Assembly: GCA_013003215.1 (NCBI GenBank) | Contig: JABDKD010000220.1 | Coordinates: forward strand, 1 to 42,155 | Direction: 5' to 3' | Length of the DNA: 42,155 nt | From: Pyrinomonadaceae bacterium | Lineage (GTDB): Bacteria > Acidobacteriota > Blastocatellia > Pyrinomonadales > Pyrinomonadaceae | Shown: in pieces, positions 33,117 through 41,481 of the stretch | How positions within the stretch are numbered: the stretch's first letter is position 1 | How the letters are laid out: the number at the start of each line of letters is the position of its first letter | Notes under the pieces: generated by a model | Seen by the model: only the letters and a program-made list of their open reading frames with translations | The model's database searches: none | What the model was told of the DNA's origin: nothing | Made by a program: the position numbers and the translations under genes

Positions 33117-33562
33117 AGATTGGAGAAAACGCGCCCGATTTCACTTTAAAAGATGGGAATGGAAAAGACTGGACGCTTTCTGAACAAGCGGGAAATACAG
33201 TTGTGCTTCTTTTTTATCCCGGCGACAATACTCCGGTTTGTACCAAGCAACTATGTTCTGTTCGGGACAACTGGAGTGATTACCAGGAAACCGGGGCGGT
33301 CGTTGTCGGGATTTCGACCGATTCGGTTGAATCCCATAGCGGTTTTGCGGATGAATACGATTTGCCTTTGCCGCTACTAGCCGATGTCAATGGGAAGGTC
33401 AGTAAGATGTATGGTGCGACATCATGGATCCCGGGAAAATCGGCACGCGCCGTTGTGGTGATAGATGAGAAAGGAAGGATCTCATACCACTATGTTCAAC
33501 CGCTGGGGGTATTCAAGCCGTCTGACAGTGAGGTCCTCAAGGCCATCGCTGCCGCTAACTAG
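33113..33562 (+). CDS. bcp: Bcp-type peroxiredoxin
   Basis: This thioredoxin-fold peroxidase reduces hydroperoxides with the peroxidatic cysteine C43 (NTPVCTKQLC) and a resolving C48 five residues on, the Bcp/PrxQ arrangement. FYPGDNTPVC and the later LPLLADVNGKVSKMYGA segment are typical, and the 149-residue length is normal. It starts within the xdhC stop (ATGA), so it is co-expressed with xanthine dehydrogenase. XDH/oxidase enzymes leak superoxide and peroxide, so a coupled scavenger is reasonable (inference). No signal peptide is present; the protein acts in the cytoplasm. Confidence 0.9.
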   Translation: MKIGENAPDFTLKDGNGKDWTLSEQAGNTVVLLFYPGDNTPVCTKQLCSVRDNWSDYQETGAVVVGISTDSVESHSGFADEYDLPLPLLADVNGKVSKMYGATSWIPGKSARAVVVIDEKGRISYHYVQPLGVFKPSDSEVLKAIAAAN

Positions 33563-33648
33563 CGAATCGGGTCGCTCGCCGGATGCATTTCATTTGCACA
33601 TGCGAGATAATAATCGAGAAAAATACTAAGGAAGTTAGGTTTTTTACT

Positions 33649-33945
33649 ATGGCGATTTTTTCTAAAGATAATTTTGAGTGTGAACGATGCGGTCGCAACG
33701 CAGAGCCACTTGGATACGCTCCTGTCCCAAATGAACTCGGGCAAAGGGTTGGTGCTGAAACCTGTAAGGATTGTTGGCAAGAATGGCTCCAAAAACAGAA
33801 TCAGCTGATCAATCATTTCGGACTCGATGTTTCGAATCCGGAATCGCACGAGTATTTGTTTGACCAGATGAAGCTCTTCTTTTTTGATGAGGGAGAAAAG
33901 ATGGAGGACATAGATGCCTCCAAAGAGGGAACCGTCAGCTGGTAA
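33649..33945 (+). CDS. YggX-like Fe(II)-trafficking protein with an added CxxC...CxxC motif
   Basis: The 98-residue protein matches the YggX family along most of its length: NELGQRVGAETC, CWQEWLQKQNQLINHFGLDVSNPESHEYLFDQMKLFFFDEGE corresponds to the helix-loop-helix with W-x3-Q-x5-N and the C-terminal MxxFLF-type segment. YggX protects Fe-S clusters and limits iron-driven oxidative damage. Unlike E. coli YggX, with one cysteine near the N-terminus, this one has two CxxC pairs, C11/C14 and C39/C42, which look like a zinc or iron knuckle. ATG 33649 is preferred over 33583 because the family begins there. TTAGGT lies 8 bases upstream. Confidence 0.75.
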   Translation: MAIFSKDNFECERCGRNAEPLGYAPVPNELGQRVGAETCKDCWQEWLQKQNQLINHFGLDVSNPESHEYLFDQMKLFFFDEGEKMEDIDASKEGTVSW

Positions 33946-34012
33946 TTCAAGGATTAGATCTTCCGTGAGCGGCCTCGTCAACGCGGGGCTTTTTCGATAA
34001 GAGCGTAAGCCT

Positions 34013-35803
34013 ATGAGTCCGATACTGATCGTACTAGCATTGCTTTTTGTCGCACTTGTACTTTTTGCGACCGAGAAGCTGCCGGTCGATGTGGTTGGGA
34101 TCGTTCTTGTGGTCGCGCTGGTTCTGACAGGGGTGCTTACGGCTCAAGAGGGCGTTGCGGGGTTTGGCGACGATATTATCGTCACAATCGCAGGGCTTTT
34201 TGTTTTGACCGGCGGACTTGTCAAAACGGGTCTGGTTGATCTGATCGGTCGCAGGCTCTACCGAGTCGCGGGCAATAATGAGTTGCTACTTACCGGTCTG
34301 ATCATGATCGTAGCTGCGATCTCGGCAGCGGTGCTCAAAAACACCACCACGACGGCGATGTTTCTTCCCGTCGTCATCGGCCTCGCCGAAAAAGCCAAGA
34401 TACCGCCTTCAAAACTTCTCATGCCGCTTGCGTTTGGTGCTATTTTGGGTGGGAGCTGTACCTTGCTGGGGACCTCAACTAATCTGGCTGTAAGCGGCGC
34501 ATATCAGCGGTATGGTTACGAACCGTTCTCCCTGTTCGAATTGACCCCCGTTGGAGCGATAACCGTAGTTGTGGGTTTGGTTTACATGCTCACGCTTGGA
34601 AGAAGGATCCTACCGGTTCGGGGGGGAGAAGACTCGCTGACGGAGAAGTATCATATCCGCGAATATGTCTCTGAAATTCTTGTTCTCGAGACCTCGTCTT
34701 TAGTGGGGAAACGGCTCACCGAAATCGATCTGAGTAAGAAACTCGATCTGAATGTAATCGACGTCCTGCCGGAAGACGAAGAGCACCTGATACCAAAACC
34801 CGACTATCGGGTTCGGGCAAATGACAGGCTTCGAGTTGAAGGAAGCCTGTCAGGCCTGTTGCGGATCAAAGAAGATCCGAATCTAAAGATACGGGCGGAT
34901 TTTGTCTTAAATGACGATCAGCTGGAATCCGGTGATGTTTCTCTCTTTGAAGTCATGGTCATGAAAGATTCGAAACTGATCGGTCAGAACCTCGTTTCGA
35001 TTAACTTTCGGCAAACCTATGATTTGACTGTACTTGCGATTAGTCGCCACGGTGAAATGTTCAACACCAAGTTGAGCGAAGTGGATCTCAAATTCGGTGA
35101 TGTTCTGCTTGTTCAGGGCAATCGCCAGAGGATCGAACCCTATATTGTCGAACGCGAATTGATCCTGCTGGAAGACGTATCCGCGAGTCCGGTCAGGACT
35201 GAAAAGCGTAAATGGGCATTGGCCGCTTTCGGTTTGTTTCTTGCGCTTTCAGTTTCAAAGCTGGTGACGGGTTACGAGATCCCTCTCGCGATCGCTGTGC
35301 TGGTGGGTGTTCTGCTCCTGCTTGCCACCAATACCGTACGGTACACGGAGCTCTACAAACTCATCGATTTTCGAATCCTGGTTTTGATCGCTTGCATGAT
35401 GAGTTTCGGCGCTGCGATGGAGAATACTGGTACTGATAAATACCTTGCCGGGCTGATTGAGCAAAACTTTGGCCAGTTTGGGCCCACAGCTGTGCTCGCC
35501 GGATTCTTTGTGCTCACTGTCGTCCTGACGCAGCCAATGTCCAATCAAGCCGCCGCCCTTGTTGTGTTGCCTGTGGCGATCAAAACCGCGCTCGCGCTTG
35601 GGTTGAATCCTCGGACTTTCGCTATCGGAATTACATATGCGGCATCGTTTTCGTTTATTACCCCTCTCGAGCCCGCGTGCGTACTTGTTTACACTCCGGG
35701 ACAGTACAAATTCACAGATTTTATTCGTGTCGGATCGTTTCTAACCGTCGCTGTTTTTATCGTTTCAATGATCCTGGTTCCTATCTTTTGGCCTATCAAT
35801 TAA
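34013..35803 (+). CDS. SLC13-family (CitT/ArsB-like) permease with two TrkA-C domains
   Basis: The 596-residue inner-membrane protein has about five to six N-terminal helices (EKLPVDVVGIVLVVALVLTG and the GLFVLTGGLVKTGLVDLIG hairpin). A soluble middle (about 215-385) contains two RCK/TrkA-C domains, each with an LVGKRLTEIDL- or LIGQNLVSINF-type start. A second helical bundle begins near residue 400, including NQAAALVVLPVAIKTAL, in which an SNT-like loop of SLC13 transporters is replaced by SNQAAA. The first bundle contains GTSTNLAVSGA, the symporter signature loop. Substrates of this group include sulfate, citrate and other divalent anions; here it is unknown. The two TrkA-C domains suggest allosteric control. 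Confidence 0.83.
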   Translation: MSPILIVLALLFVALVLFATEKLPVDVVGIVLVVALVLTGVLTAQEGVAGFGDDIIVTIAGLFVLTGGLVKTGLVDLIGRRLYRVAGNNELLLTGLIMIVAAISAAVLKNTTTTAMFLPVVIGLAEKAKIPPSKLLMPLAFGAILGGSCTLLGTSTNLAVSGAYQRYGYEPFSLFELTPVGAITVVVGLVYMLTLGRRILPVRGGEDSLTEKYHIREYVSEILVLETSSLVGKRLTEIDLSKKLDLNVIDVLPEDEEHLIPKPDYRVRANDRLRVEGSLSGLLRIKEDPNLKIRADFVLNDDQLESGDVSLFEVMVMKDSKLIGQNLVSINFRQTYDLTVLAISRHGEMFNTKLSEVDLKFGDVLLVQGNRQRIEPYIVERELILLEDVSASPVRTEKRKWALAAFGLFLALSVSKLVTGYEIPLAIAVLVGVLLLLATNTVRYTELYKLIDFRILVLIACMMSFGAAMENTGTDKYLAGLIEQNFGQFGPTAVLAGFFVLTVVLTQPMSNQAAALVVLPVAIKTALALGLNPRTFAIGITYAASFSFITPLEPACVLVYTPGQYKFTDFIRVGSFLTVAVFIVSMILVPIFWPIN

Positions 35804-35908
35804 AGAAATTCGATTTCAATAAGCTCGGTATTTGTCTAGACAATTCAATTGCGGGGTGCTAATAATGAAAGTCGCGCTTCCCCGATTATTCTCCCGGAAC
35901 TAATCGAT

Positions 35909-36766
35909 ATGAAAATAGCCGGAACACGAAAGGTAAAGCTTACGGAAAAGATCTCATCTGCCGTAGCTTCGGAAACTCCTCTGCGCCACCTGGCAGGTAA
36001 CCTCTCAAAAGTAGCAAAAAACGCCCTCGATGAAGCTAATTCCTTAGTTGTTGAGGAGACAAGGATTGAGTTGAACCGATTGCCTTCGAAACTCGACGGG
36101 CTGCGGGTGCTTCATCTGTCAGATACTCACCATAGTCCGTTTACAGATATCGAGCACATCGAACGCGCTATCGAGATTTCAAATGGGCTCGAACCTGACG
36201 TAGTTGTTCTGACGGGAGACTACGTTTCTCATGAAACTGAATATATAGGGCCGGTGGCCGACCAACTGGGAAGTCTGAGATCAGAGTTTGGTATCTATGC
36301 CTGCCTCGGGAACCATGATCATTGGACGGATGCTGATGCCGTCTCAAAAGCACTGGCTGGCACCGGTATTCGTGTGTTGAATAATGAAGGATTCCGGCTT
36401 GAGGCGAGAGGACAGGCTTTCTGGATGTGCGGAGTCGATGATTACATGGTCAATCTTACGGATGTCCCGGCCGCACTGTCCGGTTCGTATCCCGATGAAA
36501 TGAAGATGCTGCTCGCTCATAATCCGATCATTTTGCGTCAAGCCGCAAAACATGGCGTAGACGTGATGTTCAGCGGTCACACTCACGGCGGACAGGTAAA
36601 AATTCGGGACAAAGAGCGCCCTTCGATACGTAGAAAGCTCAGCAGCGGTTTGCATAGGCGTAAGGAAACCCAGGTTTACATAACACGCGGAATCGGAACC
36701 GTGGTCTTGCCTGTTCGATATCAATGTCCCCCTGAGATTTCCCTGATCGAACTTGCCTGCGCATAG
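35909..36766 (+). CDS. YkuE/YaeI-type metallophosphoesterase
   Basis: The 285-residue protein (from ATG 35909; a TTG at 35849 would add 20 residues without a visible ribosome-binding site) has the calcineurin-like phosphoesterase motifs in order: LRVLHLSDTHHSPF, VVLTGDYVS, CLGNHDHW, LLAHNP and MFSGHTHGGQV. These fit the YkuE/YaeI group, linked in other bacteria to UDP-2,3-diacylglucosamine or phospholipid hydrolysis at the membrane. The N-terminal 60 residues are polar without a clear signal peptide. The gene lies 61 bp upstream of pgsA, so a lipid-related role is plausible. The start is the least certain part. Confidence 0.78.
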   Translation: MKIAGTRKVKLTEKISSAVASETPLRHLAGNLSKVAKNALDEANSLVVEETRIELNRLPSKLDGLRVLHLSDTHHSPFTDIEHIERAIEISNGLEPDVVVLTGDYVSHETEYIGPVADQLGSLRSEFGIYACLGNHDHWTDADAVSKALAGTGIRVLNNEGFRLEARGQAFWMCGVDDYMVNLTDVPAALSGSYPDEMKMLLAHNPIILRQAAKHGVDVMFSGHTHGGQVKIRDKERPSIRRKLSSGLHRRKETQVYITRGIGTVVLPVRYQCPPEISLIELACA

Positions 36767-36827
36767 AATTCGATCATTTTCATTCCAACAGTTTTTTAGC
36801 ACAGATCAATAAGATAGAATTTCTATC

Positions 36828-37412
36828 GTGAAGGAAGTTTCCTCAAAAGTAGTTACCATCCCAAATATACTGACGTTCATGAGGATGGCGCTGATACCTG
36901 CGTTTGCAAGCCTGCTTTTTTACGGTTACAGCGGCTGGGCACTCGCTGCGTTTGCGGTGGCCGGAATTTCGGACGGCGTAGATGGCTTTGTCGCCCGTAG
37001 ATTCGGGCAGGAGTCAGAACTCGGGACGATCATTGATCCGATCGCCGACAAACTTCTTATGACCACAGCGTTTATTATTCTGACACTGCCGGATATCTTC
37101 CCGCCGGTTAAACACCTGCCGGTCCCTTTTTGGGTAACAGCAGCTGTCATCGGTCGTGACGTTTTGATCGTAACCGTTGCCGCCGCCATCAATGTAATGA
37201 CGGGATTTCGCGGATTCAAGCCTTCCTGGCTTGGCAAGGCAAGTACAACTGTTCAAGTCGCGGCGGTTGGATTGATACTGATTGCAGCGGTTTTCGGGTA
37301 CACATTCTATCTTCCAACAGTCTACGTGATCGTTGTTTTCCTCGCTGTTTTGTCAGGTTTCCACTACATCTATTTCGTTTCGTCGCTTATGCGTCAGGAA
37401 GAGAACGAATAG
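36828..37412 (+). CDS. pgsA: CDP-diacylglycerol--glycerol-3-phosphate 3-phosphatidyltransferase
   Basis: This inner-membrane enzyme makes phosphatidylglycerol phosphate, the committed step toward phosphatidylglycerol. The CDP-alcohol phosphotransferase signature is intact: D49-x2-D52-G53-x2-A56-R57-x8-G66-x3-D70-x3-D74 (within ISDGVDGFVARR and DPIADK). IPNILTFMRM at the N-terminus is typical of PgsA. Several transmembrane helices complete the 194 residues. It begins with GTG at 36828; no ATG lies upstream in frame. The long non-coding stretch and promoter that follow separate it from dnaK. Confidence 0.88.
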   Translation: MKEVSSKVVTIPNILTFMRMALIPAFASLLFYGYSGWALAAFAVAGISDGVDGFVARRFGQESELGTIIDPIADKLLMTTAFIILTLPDIFPPVKHLPVPFWVTAAVIGRDVLIVTVAAAINVMTGFRGFKPSWLGKASTTVQVAAVGLILIAAVFGYTFYLPTVYVIVVFLAVLSGFHYIYFVSSLMRQEENE

Positions 37413-37454
37413 GGCGCAAATCCAGCATAAACCGGGGTTTGTTCTCCTTTCCTA

Positions 37455-37484
37455 TTGATCTTGCCACGTTTTAACCTTTATAGT
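37455..37484 (+). promoter_or_regulatory. Possible upstream sigma70-type promoter for dnaK
   Basis: TTGATC (37455-37460) and TATAGT (37479-37484) are separated by 18 bases. It lies upstream of the stronger promoter that overlaps the HAIR site and could give HspR-independent basal transcription, although RNA polymerase would have to pass the operator. Confidence 0.35.
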
Positions 37485-37500
37485 GCTCCGCTCATATATA

Positions 37501-37530
37501 CTTGACAACAAGACACTCAAGTCTTATACT
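37501..37530 (+). promoter_or_regulatory. dnaK promoter with overlapping HAIR-type HspR operator
   Basis: CTTGACA (37501-37507), seven bases, then ACTCAAG (37515-37521) forms an inverted repeat that matches the HAIR consensus CTTGAGT-N7-ACTCAAG in 12 of 14 positions (5 of 7 left, 7 of 7 right). The same bases form a sigma70 promoter: TTGACA (37502-37507), 17-base spacer, TATACT (37525-37530). A bound HspR dimer would block polymerase. HspR is encoded by the last gene of the operon. The leader to the dnaK ATG is about 70 bases, with GGTGGAG 7 bases before the start. Confidence 0.82.
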
Positions 37531-37607
37531 CATGGTCAGCTCAAGGACGTCTGTGTGTTTACGGGCTATTTGACGTCTTATCGAGATATAAATGGTGGAG
37601 ATAAAAG

Positions 37608-39584
37608 ATGAGTAAAATTATTGGTATTGATTTAGGAACTACTAATTCGGTGGTCGCAGTAATGGAAGGCGGCGAACCGGTAGTTATAACAAATTCTGAA
37701 GGCGGCAGGACAACTCCGTCGGTTGTAGCATTTACAGAAGACGGGGACAGGCTTGTAGGGCAGGTTGCAAAAAGGCAGGCAGTTACAAACCCCGAAAACA
37801 CACTTTATTCGATCAAGCGGTTTATGGGCCGCAGGTTTGATGAGGTTTCGGAAGAAATCTCTCAAGTGCCGTATAAAGTTGAAAAGGCTTCTAATGGAGA
37901 CGTTAGGATCAACGCTGCGGGTAAGCAATACTCACCGCCTGAAATAGCGGCCATGGTATTGCAGAAGCTGAAGCAAGCAGCTGAAGACTATCTGGGTCAA
38001 AAGGTCGACAAAGCGGTAATCACGGTACCTGCGTACTTTAATGATGCGCAAAGACAGGCAACAAAAGACGCCGGAAAGATTGCAGGTCTGGAAGTATCGA
38101 GAATTGTGAACGAGCCGACCGCGGCAGCCCTCGCATACGGCCTCGACAAGAAGGCTGAAGAAACTATCGCGGTGTTTGATTTCGGTGGCGGTACATTCGA
38201 TATCTCGGTTCTTGAAGTCGGCGAAGGTGTTGTCGAAGTGAAATCCACGAATGGTGACACTCACCTCGGTGGTGATGACGTTGATGATGTATTGATCGAC
38301 TGGATCATCGAAGAGTTCAAGAAGGACCAAGGTATTGATCTGACTGCGGACAAGATGGCTCTCCAGCGACTTAAGGAAGCTGCAGAAAAGGCAAAGATCG
38401 AGCTCTCCTCAACAATGGAGACAGAAATTAACCTTCCGTTTATTACGGCAGACAACACGGGGCCGAAGCACCTCGTGATGAAGCTTTCGAGATCCAAGTT
38501 CGAGGCGCTTGCCGAACCGATTCTGAAGAGGCTGATGCCGCCGGTTGAAAAGGCGATCGCGGATGCCGGCCTGGAGCCGAAGGACATCGATGAGCTTGTA
38601 CTTGTTGGCGGCTCAACACGAATTCCGAAAGTCCAGGAAATGGTTAAAGGATATTTTGGCAAAGACGCAAACAAATCTGTTAACCCGGATGAAGTTGTAG
38701 GCGTTGGAGCGGCCGTGCAGGCCGGCGTACTGTCGGGCGACAAGAAGGACATCCTCTTGCTCGACGTTACACCGCTGACACTTGGTATCGAAACTCTCGG
38801 CGGAGTGTTTACGGAAATGATTCCCAGAAACACGACGATTCCGACGAGGAAATCTGAGATCTTCTCGACTGCTGCGGATAACCAGACTTCAGTCGAAGTT
38901 CACGTGTTGCAGGGTGAACGCCCGATGGCAGGTGATAACAAGACTCTTGGTAAGTTCCACCTGGTTGGTATTCCGCCCGCACCGCGTGGTGTTCCTCAGG
39001 TAGAGGTAACGTTTGACATCGATGCGAATGGAATCGTAAACGTATCTGCGAAAGACGTCGGAACGGGACGCGAGCAAAAGATCACGATTACAGCATCTTC
39101 GGGTCTTTCCAAAGACGAAATCGATAAGATGATGAAGGACGCGGAGTCGCATTCCGCTGACGACGAGGAGAAAAAAGCGGAGATCGAAGCCAGAAACCGT
39201 TTGGACGGTTTGGTTTACAACGTCGAGAAGTCATTCGAAGAGAGCAAGGACAAGCTCGATTCGGCTGACGCAGACGCGATCGAAGCGGCGATTTCTGACT
39301 CGAAGACAGCCTTGAATGACGGAGATACAGACGCGATGAACGGCGCGTTTGAAGCGCTCCAATCTGCTTCCCATAAGCTTGCTGAGGTTCTTTATTCCCA
39401 GCAGGGCGATGAGGGTGCAGATACCGGCGCTGAGCAGGCTTCTTCGGCAACCGCAGGCGGTGACGGTGACGATTCAGGAACTTCGGGTTCCGATGAAGAT
39501 GTTATCGACGCTGAATATGTGGATGTAGAAGAAGAGGCTGATGGCTCTTCTGATGACGAAGAGTCTTCGGACGAAAAAGAGTAA
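37608..39584 (+). CDS. dnaK: Molecular chaperone Hsp70
   Basis: DnaK is the ATP-driven cytoplasmic chaperone. The 658-residue protein has the phosphate-binding [35 protein letters not shown], the [16 protein letters not shown] loop, [16 protein letters not shown], the linker [21 protein letters not shown] and an acidic, Gly-Ser-rich C-terminal tail ending in a DEESSDEKE-type run. The ATG has GGTGGAG at a good distance. It is the first gene of dnaK-dnaJ-hspR under an HspR-type operator. No grpE lies between dnaK and dnaJ, unlike the actinobacterial dnaK-grpE-dnaJ-hspR order. Confidence 0.97.
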   Translation: MSKIIGIDLGTTNSVVAVMEGGEPVVITNSEGGRTTPSVVAFTEDGDRLVGQVAKRQAVTNPENTLYSIKRFMGRRFDEVSEEISQVPYKVEKASNGDVRINAAGKQYSPPEIAAMVLQKLKQAAEDYLGQKVDKAVITVPAYFNDAQRQATKDAGKIAGLEVSRIVNEPTAAALAYGLDKKAEETIAVFDFGGGTFDISVLEVGEGVVEVKSTNGDTHLGGDDVDDVLIDWIIEEFKKDQGIDLTADKMALQRLKEAAEKAKIELSSTMETEINLPFITADNTGPKHLVMKLSRSKFEALAEPILKRLMPPVEKAIADAGLEPKDIDELVLVGGSTRIPKVQEMVKGYFGKDANKSVNPDEVVGVGAAVQAGVLSGDKKDILLLDVTPLTLGIETLGGVFTEMIPRNTTIPTRKSEIFSTAADNQTSVEVHVLQGERPMAGDNKTLGKFHLVGIPPAPRGVPQVEVTFDIDANGIVNVSAKDVGTGREQKITITASSGLSKDEIDKMMKDAESHSADDEEKKAEIEARNRLDGLVYNVEKSFEESKDKLDSADADAIEAAISDSKTALNDGDTDAMNGAFEALQSASHKLAEVLYSQQGDEGADTGAEQASSATAGGDGDDSGTSGSDEDVIDAEYVDVEEEADGSSDDEESSDEKE

Positions 39585-39597
39585 GTAATTGGCAACG

Positions 39598-39655
39598 GCG
39601 GTTGGTTCGCGGTGGGCGGTTTTCTGACCGAGGACCGGCCGCCGGTTCCAGCCGC
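39598..39655 (+). promoter_or_regulatory. Structured dnaK-dnaJ intercistronic element
   Basis: An outer stem, GCGGTTGG (39598-39605) with CCAGCCGC (39648-39655) and one G-U pair, encloses two hairpins: CGGT/ACCG (39617-39620 with 39627-39630) and ACCGG/CCGGT (39634-39638 with 39642-39646). It ends 8 bases before the dnaJ ATG and is followed by ATTTTT. It could act as an attenuator or as a translation-controlling structure. Confidence 0.5.
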
Positions 39656-39663
39656 GCATTTTT

Positions 39664-40839
39664 ATGGCAAAGAAGAAGGACTATTACAAGACTCTCGCGG
39701 TAAAAAAGGACGCAAAGGCAGCCGACATCAAAAAGGCTTACCGGCGTCTCGCAAGAAAATATCATCCCGATGTGAATCCTGGGGACAATAGCGCCGAAGA
39801 GAAGTTTAAGGAAATCCAGGAAGCATACGACGTACTTTCCGATGAGAAAAAACGGAAGGTATTCGACCGTTTTGGATACTATGCTGATAACCTGGATGCC
39901 AGTTCGCCGTTTGGCGGTGGTGCCGGCGGCGGCGGAGCATCCGGATTCGACTTTTCGGGCTTTCAATGGGATACCACCTCTTCATCTTCTACCGCGGGTG
40001 AGGGTTCTTCAAGTTTTAAGGATATCTTTTCCGATCTGTTTGGAAGCGGGGCAGCCGAGGCGAGGGCGCAAGCTGAAGCACCGAGACCAATTCCCAAGAA
40101 AGGCAGGGATATCGAGATTCCGCTTGCGCTTAGTTTTGAAGAATCAGTCACCGGTTTGACAACGAACCTTACCGTCAATAATTCGGTTCAGTGTTCACGT
40201 TGTCAGGGAGCCGGGGACATGGGCGGCCCGCTTGTTGTCTGCACGACTTGCAGCGGAACCGGGCAGGTTCAGAAGTCGGGTGGCAGACTTCAGTTTTCAC
40301 AGGCCTGCTCTGATTGTGAAGGAACTGGCCGGAGAAGGCAGCCTTGTTCGCTGTGTAAAGGAAAAGGCGTAACGCCGAAGAAAGATGTTGTAAAGGTACG
40401 GATTCCCGCGGGGGTAGACACCGGATCGCGAATTCGCGTCCCCAAGAAAGGTCATGGCGGACGTCTCGGCGCACAGCCCGGAGACTTGTACATAATCACG
40501 AATGTTGGCAAGCACCGATACCTTAAGCGCAAAGGAAATAACATTTATGTGACGGTACCGATTACGGTCGCAGAAGCTGCACTCGGCGCGAAAATCGAGG
40601 TTCCGACGGTGAGCGGAAAGACCAAGCTCAAAATTCCTCCGGGCACGCAATCAGGGCAGAAGATCCGTTTGCGTGACAAGGGAGTCCCGAGCCTTAGGGA
40701 TAAGAATACAAAAGGCGATCAGTTTGTTGAGGTCAAGATTACCTTGCCGAAGGTTATCAGCGAGGAGACAAAGGACTTGCTTCGCCAGTTTGCGAAAGTA
40801 AATCAGGAAAACCCACGAAGGGCAATGGGGTTGGATTAG
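39664..40839 (+). CDS. dnaJ: DnaJ-type Hsp40 co-chaperone
   Basis: The 391-residue type I DnaJ has an N-terminal J domain with YYKTLAV, the catalytic HPD (residues 34-36) and YHPDVNPGD, then a Gly/Ser-rich linker (about 80-115) with SPFGGGAGGGGASGF. The zinc-binding domain has four CxxCxGxG-type units (CSRCQGAG, CTTCSGTG, CSDCEGTG, CSLCKGKG), followed by the two substrate-binding beta domains. It delivers unfolded proteins to DnaK and stimulates its ATPase. It follows dnaK by 79 bp. No Shine-Dalgarno is seen before the ATG; a structured element lies there instead. hspR follows 131 bp downstream. Confidence 0.95.
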   Translation: MAKKKDYYKTLAVKKDAKAADIKKAYRRLARKYHPDVNPGDNSAEEKFKEIQEAYDVLSDEKKRKVFDRFGYYADNLDASSPFGGGAGGGGASGFDFSGFQWDTTSSSSTAGEGSSSFKDIFSDLFGSGAAEARAQAEAPRPIPKKGRDIEIPLALSFEESVTGLTTNLTVNNSVQCSRCQGAGDMGGPLVVCTTCSGTGQVQKSGGRLQFSQACSDCEGTGRRRQPCSLCKGKGVTPKKDVVKVRIPAGVDTGSRIRVPKKGHGGRLGAQPGDLYIITNVGKHRYLKRKGNNIYVTVPITVAEAALGAKIEVPTVSGKTKLKIPPGTQSGQKIRLRDKGVPSLRDKNTKGDQFVEVKITLPKVISEETKDLLRQFAKVNQENPRRAMGLD

Positions 40840-40840
40840 A

Positions 40841-40941
40841 GAGAACTGAAGACTGAAGACTAAGAACTGAAAACTAAGAACTGGGAACCGAGAACTAGAA
40901 ACTATGAGAACTCAGACCTTAGAACTCAGAACTCAGTTCTC
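40841..40941 (+). repeat. Heptamer array (about 14 units) between dnaJ and hspR
   Basis: Consecutive 7-mers in one register from 40843 to 40940 run gaactga, agactga, agactaa, gaactga, aaactaa, gaactgg, gaaccga, gaactag, aaactat, gagaact, cagacct, tagaact, cagaact, cagttct. The ends, GAGAACTG (40841-40848) and CAGTTCTC (40934-40941), are perfect 8-bp inverted repeats, so the array can fold as one long hairpin. Confidence 0.8.
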
Positions 40942-40970
40942 GGTATCTACCGCTCATAACTCGATAATCT

Positions 40971-41387
40971 ATGAGTAAAAAGAAGATCAAAACTTATACG
41001 ATCAGCGTTGTCGCAAAGCTTTACGAGGTGCATCCTCAGACTTTGCGAATGTATGAGCGTGAAGGCTTGATCAAACCGTCGCGTTCGGAAGGTAACACAC
41101 GGTTATTTACGGACGCGGATCTAGAAAGACTTGAAGTTATTCTTTCGCTTACTCGCGATCTCGGTGTAAACCTTGCCGGCGTCGAAATCATTCTAAACAT
41201 GCGTCAGAAGATGGAGTCGATGCAGAGTGAATTCGAGCGGTTTTTTGAGTATCTCCGGACCCACGCTGACGAGATATCTAACCAGGTCGAGACCTTTTCT
41301 GAATCAGAAGCCCTCATACCGATCTCAAGAGTTCGCCGCGCGATTATTGATCTGGACGAAATCACAATTCAAGAAGAAGACTCCTAA
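40971..41387 (+). CDS. hspR: MerR-family heat-shock repressor
   Basis: The 138-residue protein has the MerR winged helix-turn-helix at the start (YTISVVAKLYEVHPQTLRMYEREGLIKP), the wing SRSEGNTRLFTDADLERL, and the HspR-specific LTRDLGVNLAGVEIILNMRQKM segment before a coiled-coil (about 80-105). HspR represses dnaK operons by binding HAIR sites with DnaK as co-repressor; a HAIR-like site occurs in the dnaK promoter of this operon, giving autoregulation. It is the third gene after dnaK and dnaJ, following the heptamer array. No clear Shine-Dalgarno precedes the ATG. Confidence 0.92.
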   Translation: MSKKKIKTYTISVVAKLYEVHPQTLRMYEREGLIKPSRSEGNTRLFTDADLERLEVILSLTRDLGVNLAGVEIILNMRQKMESMQSEFERFFEYLRTHADEISNQVETFSESEALIPISRVRRAIIDLDEITIQEEDS

Positions 41388-41481
41388 CAGAATTCGATGT
41401 AAGTCTCGGACCGGCAAAATTTTGCATTCTTCGCTAATTTAGTCCAGAATACGTCAAAACAATTCATCTCTGGAGAATTCA

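Noticed and set aside
38261-38833. Antisense ORF in dnaK
   Set aside because: The dnaK frame is complete and strongly conserved; the opposite ORF is low-complexity Ser-rich.
41416-41427. 12-bp palindrome GCAAAATTTTGC after hspR
   Set aside because: Short and AT-rich, without a T-run or second site; not convincing as operator or terminator.
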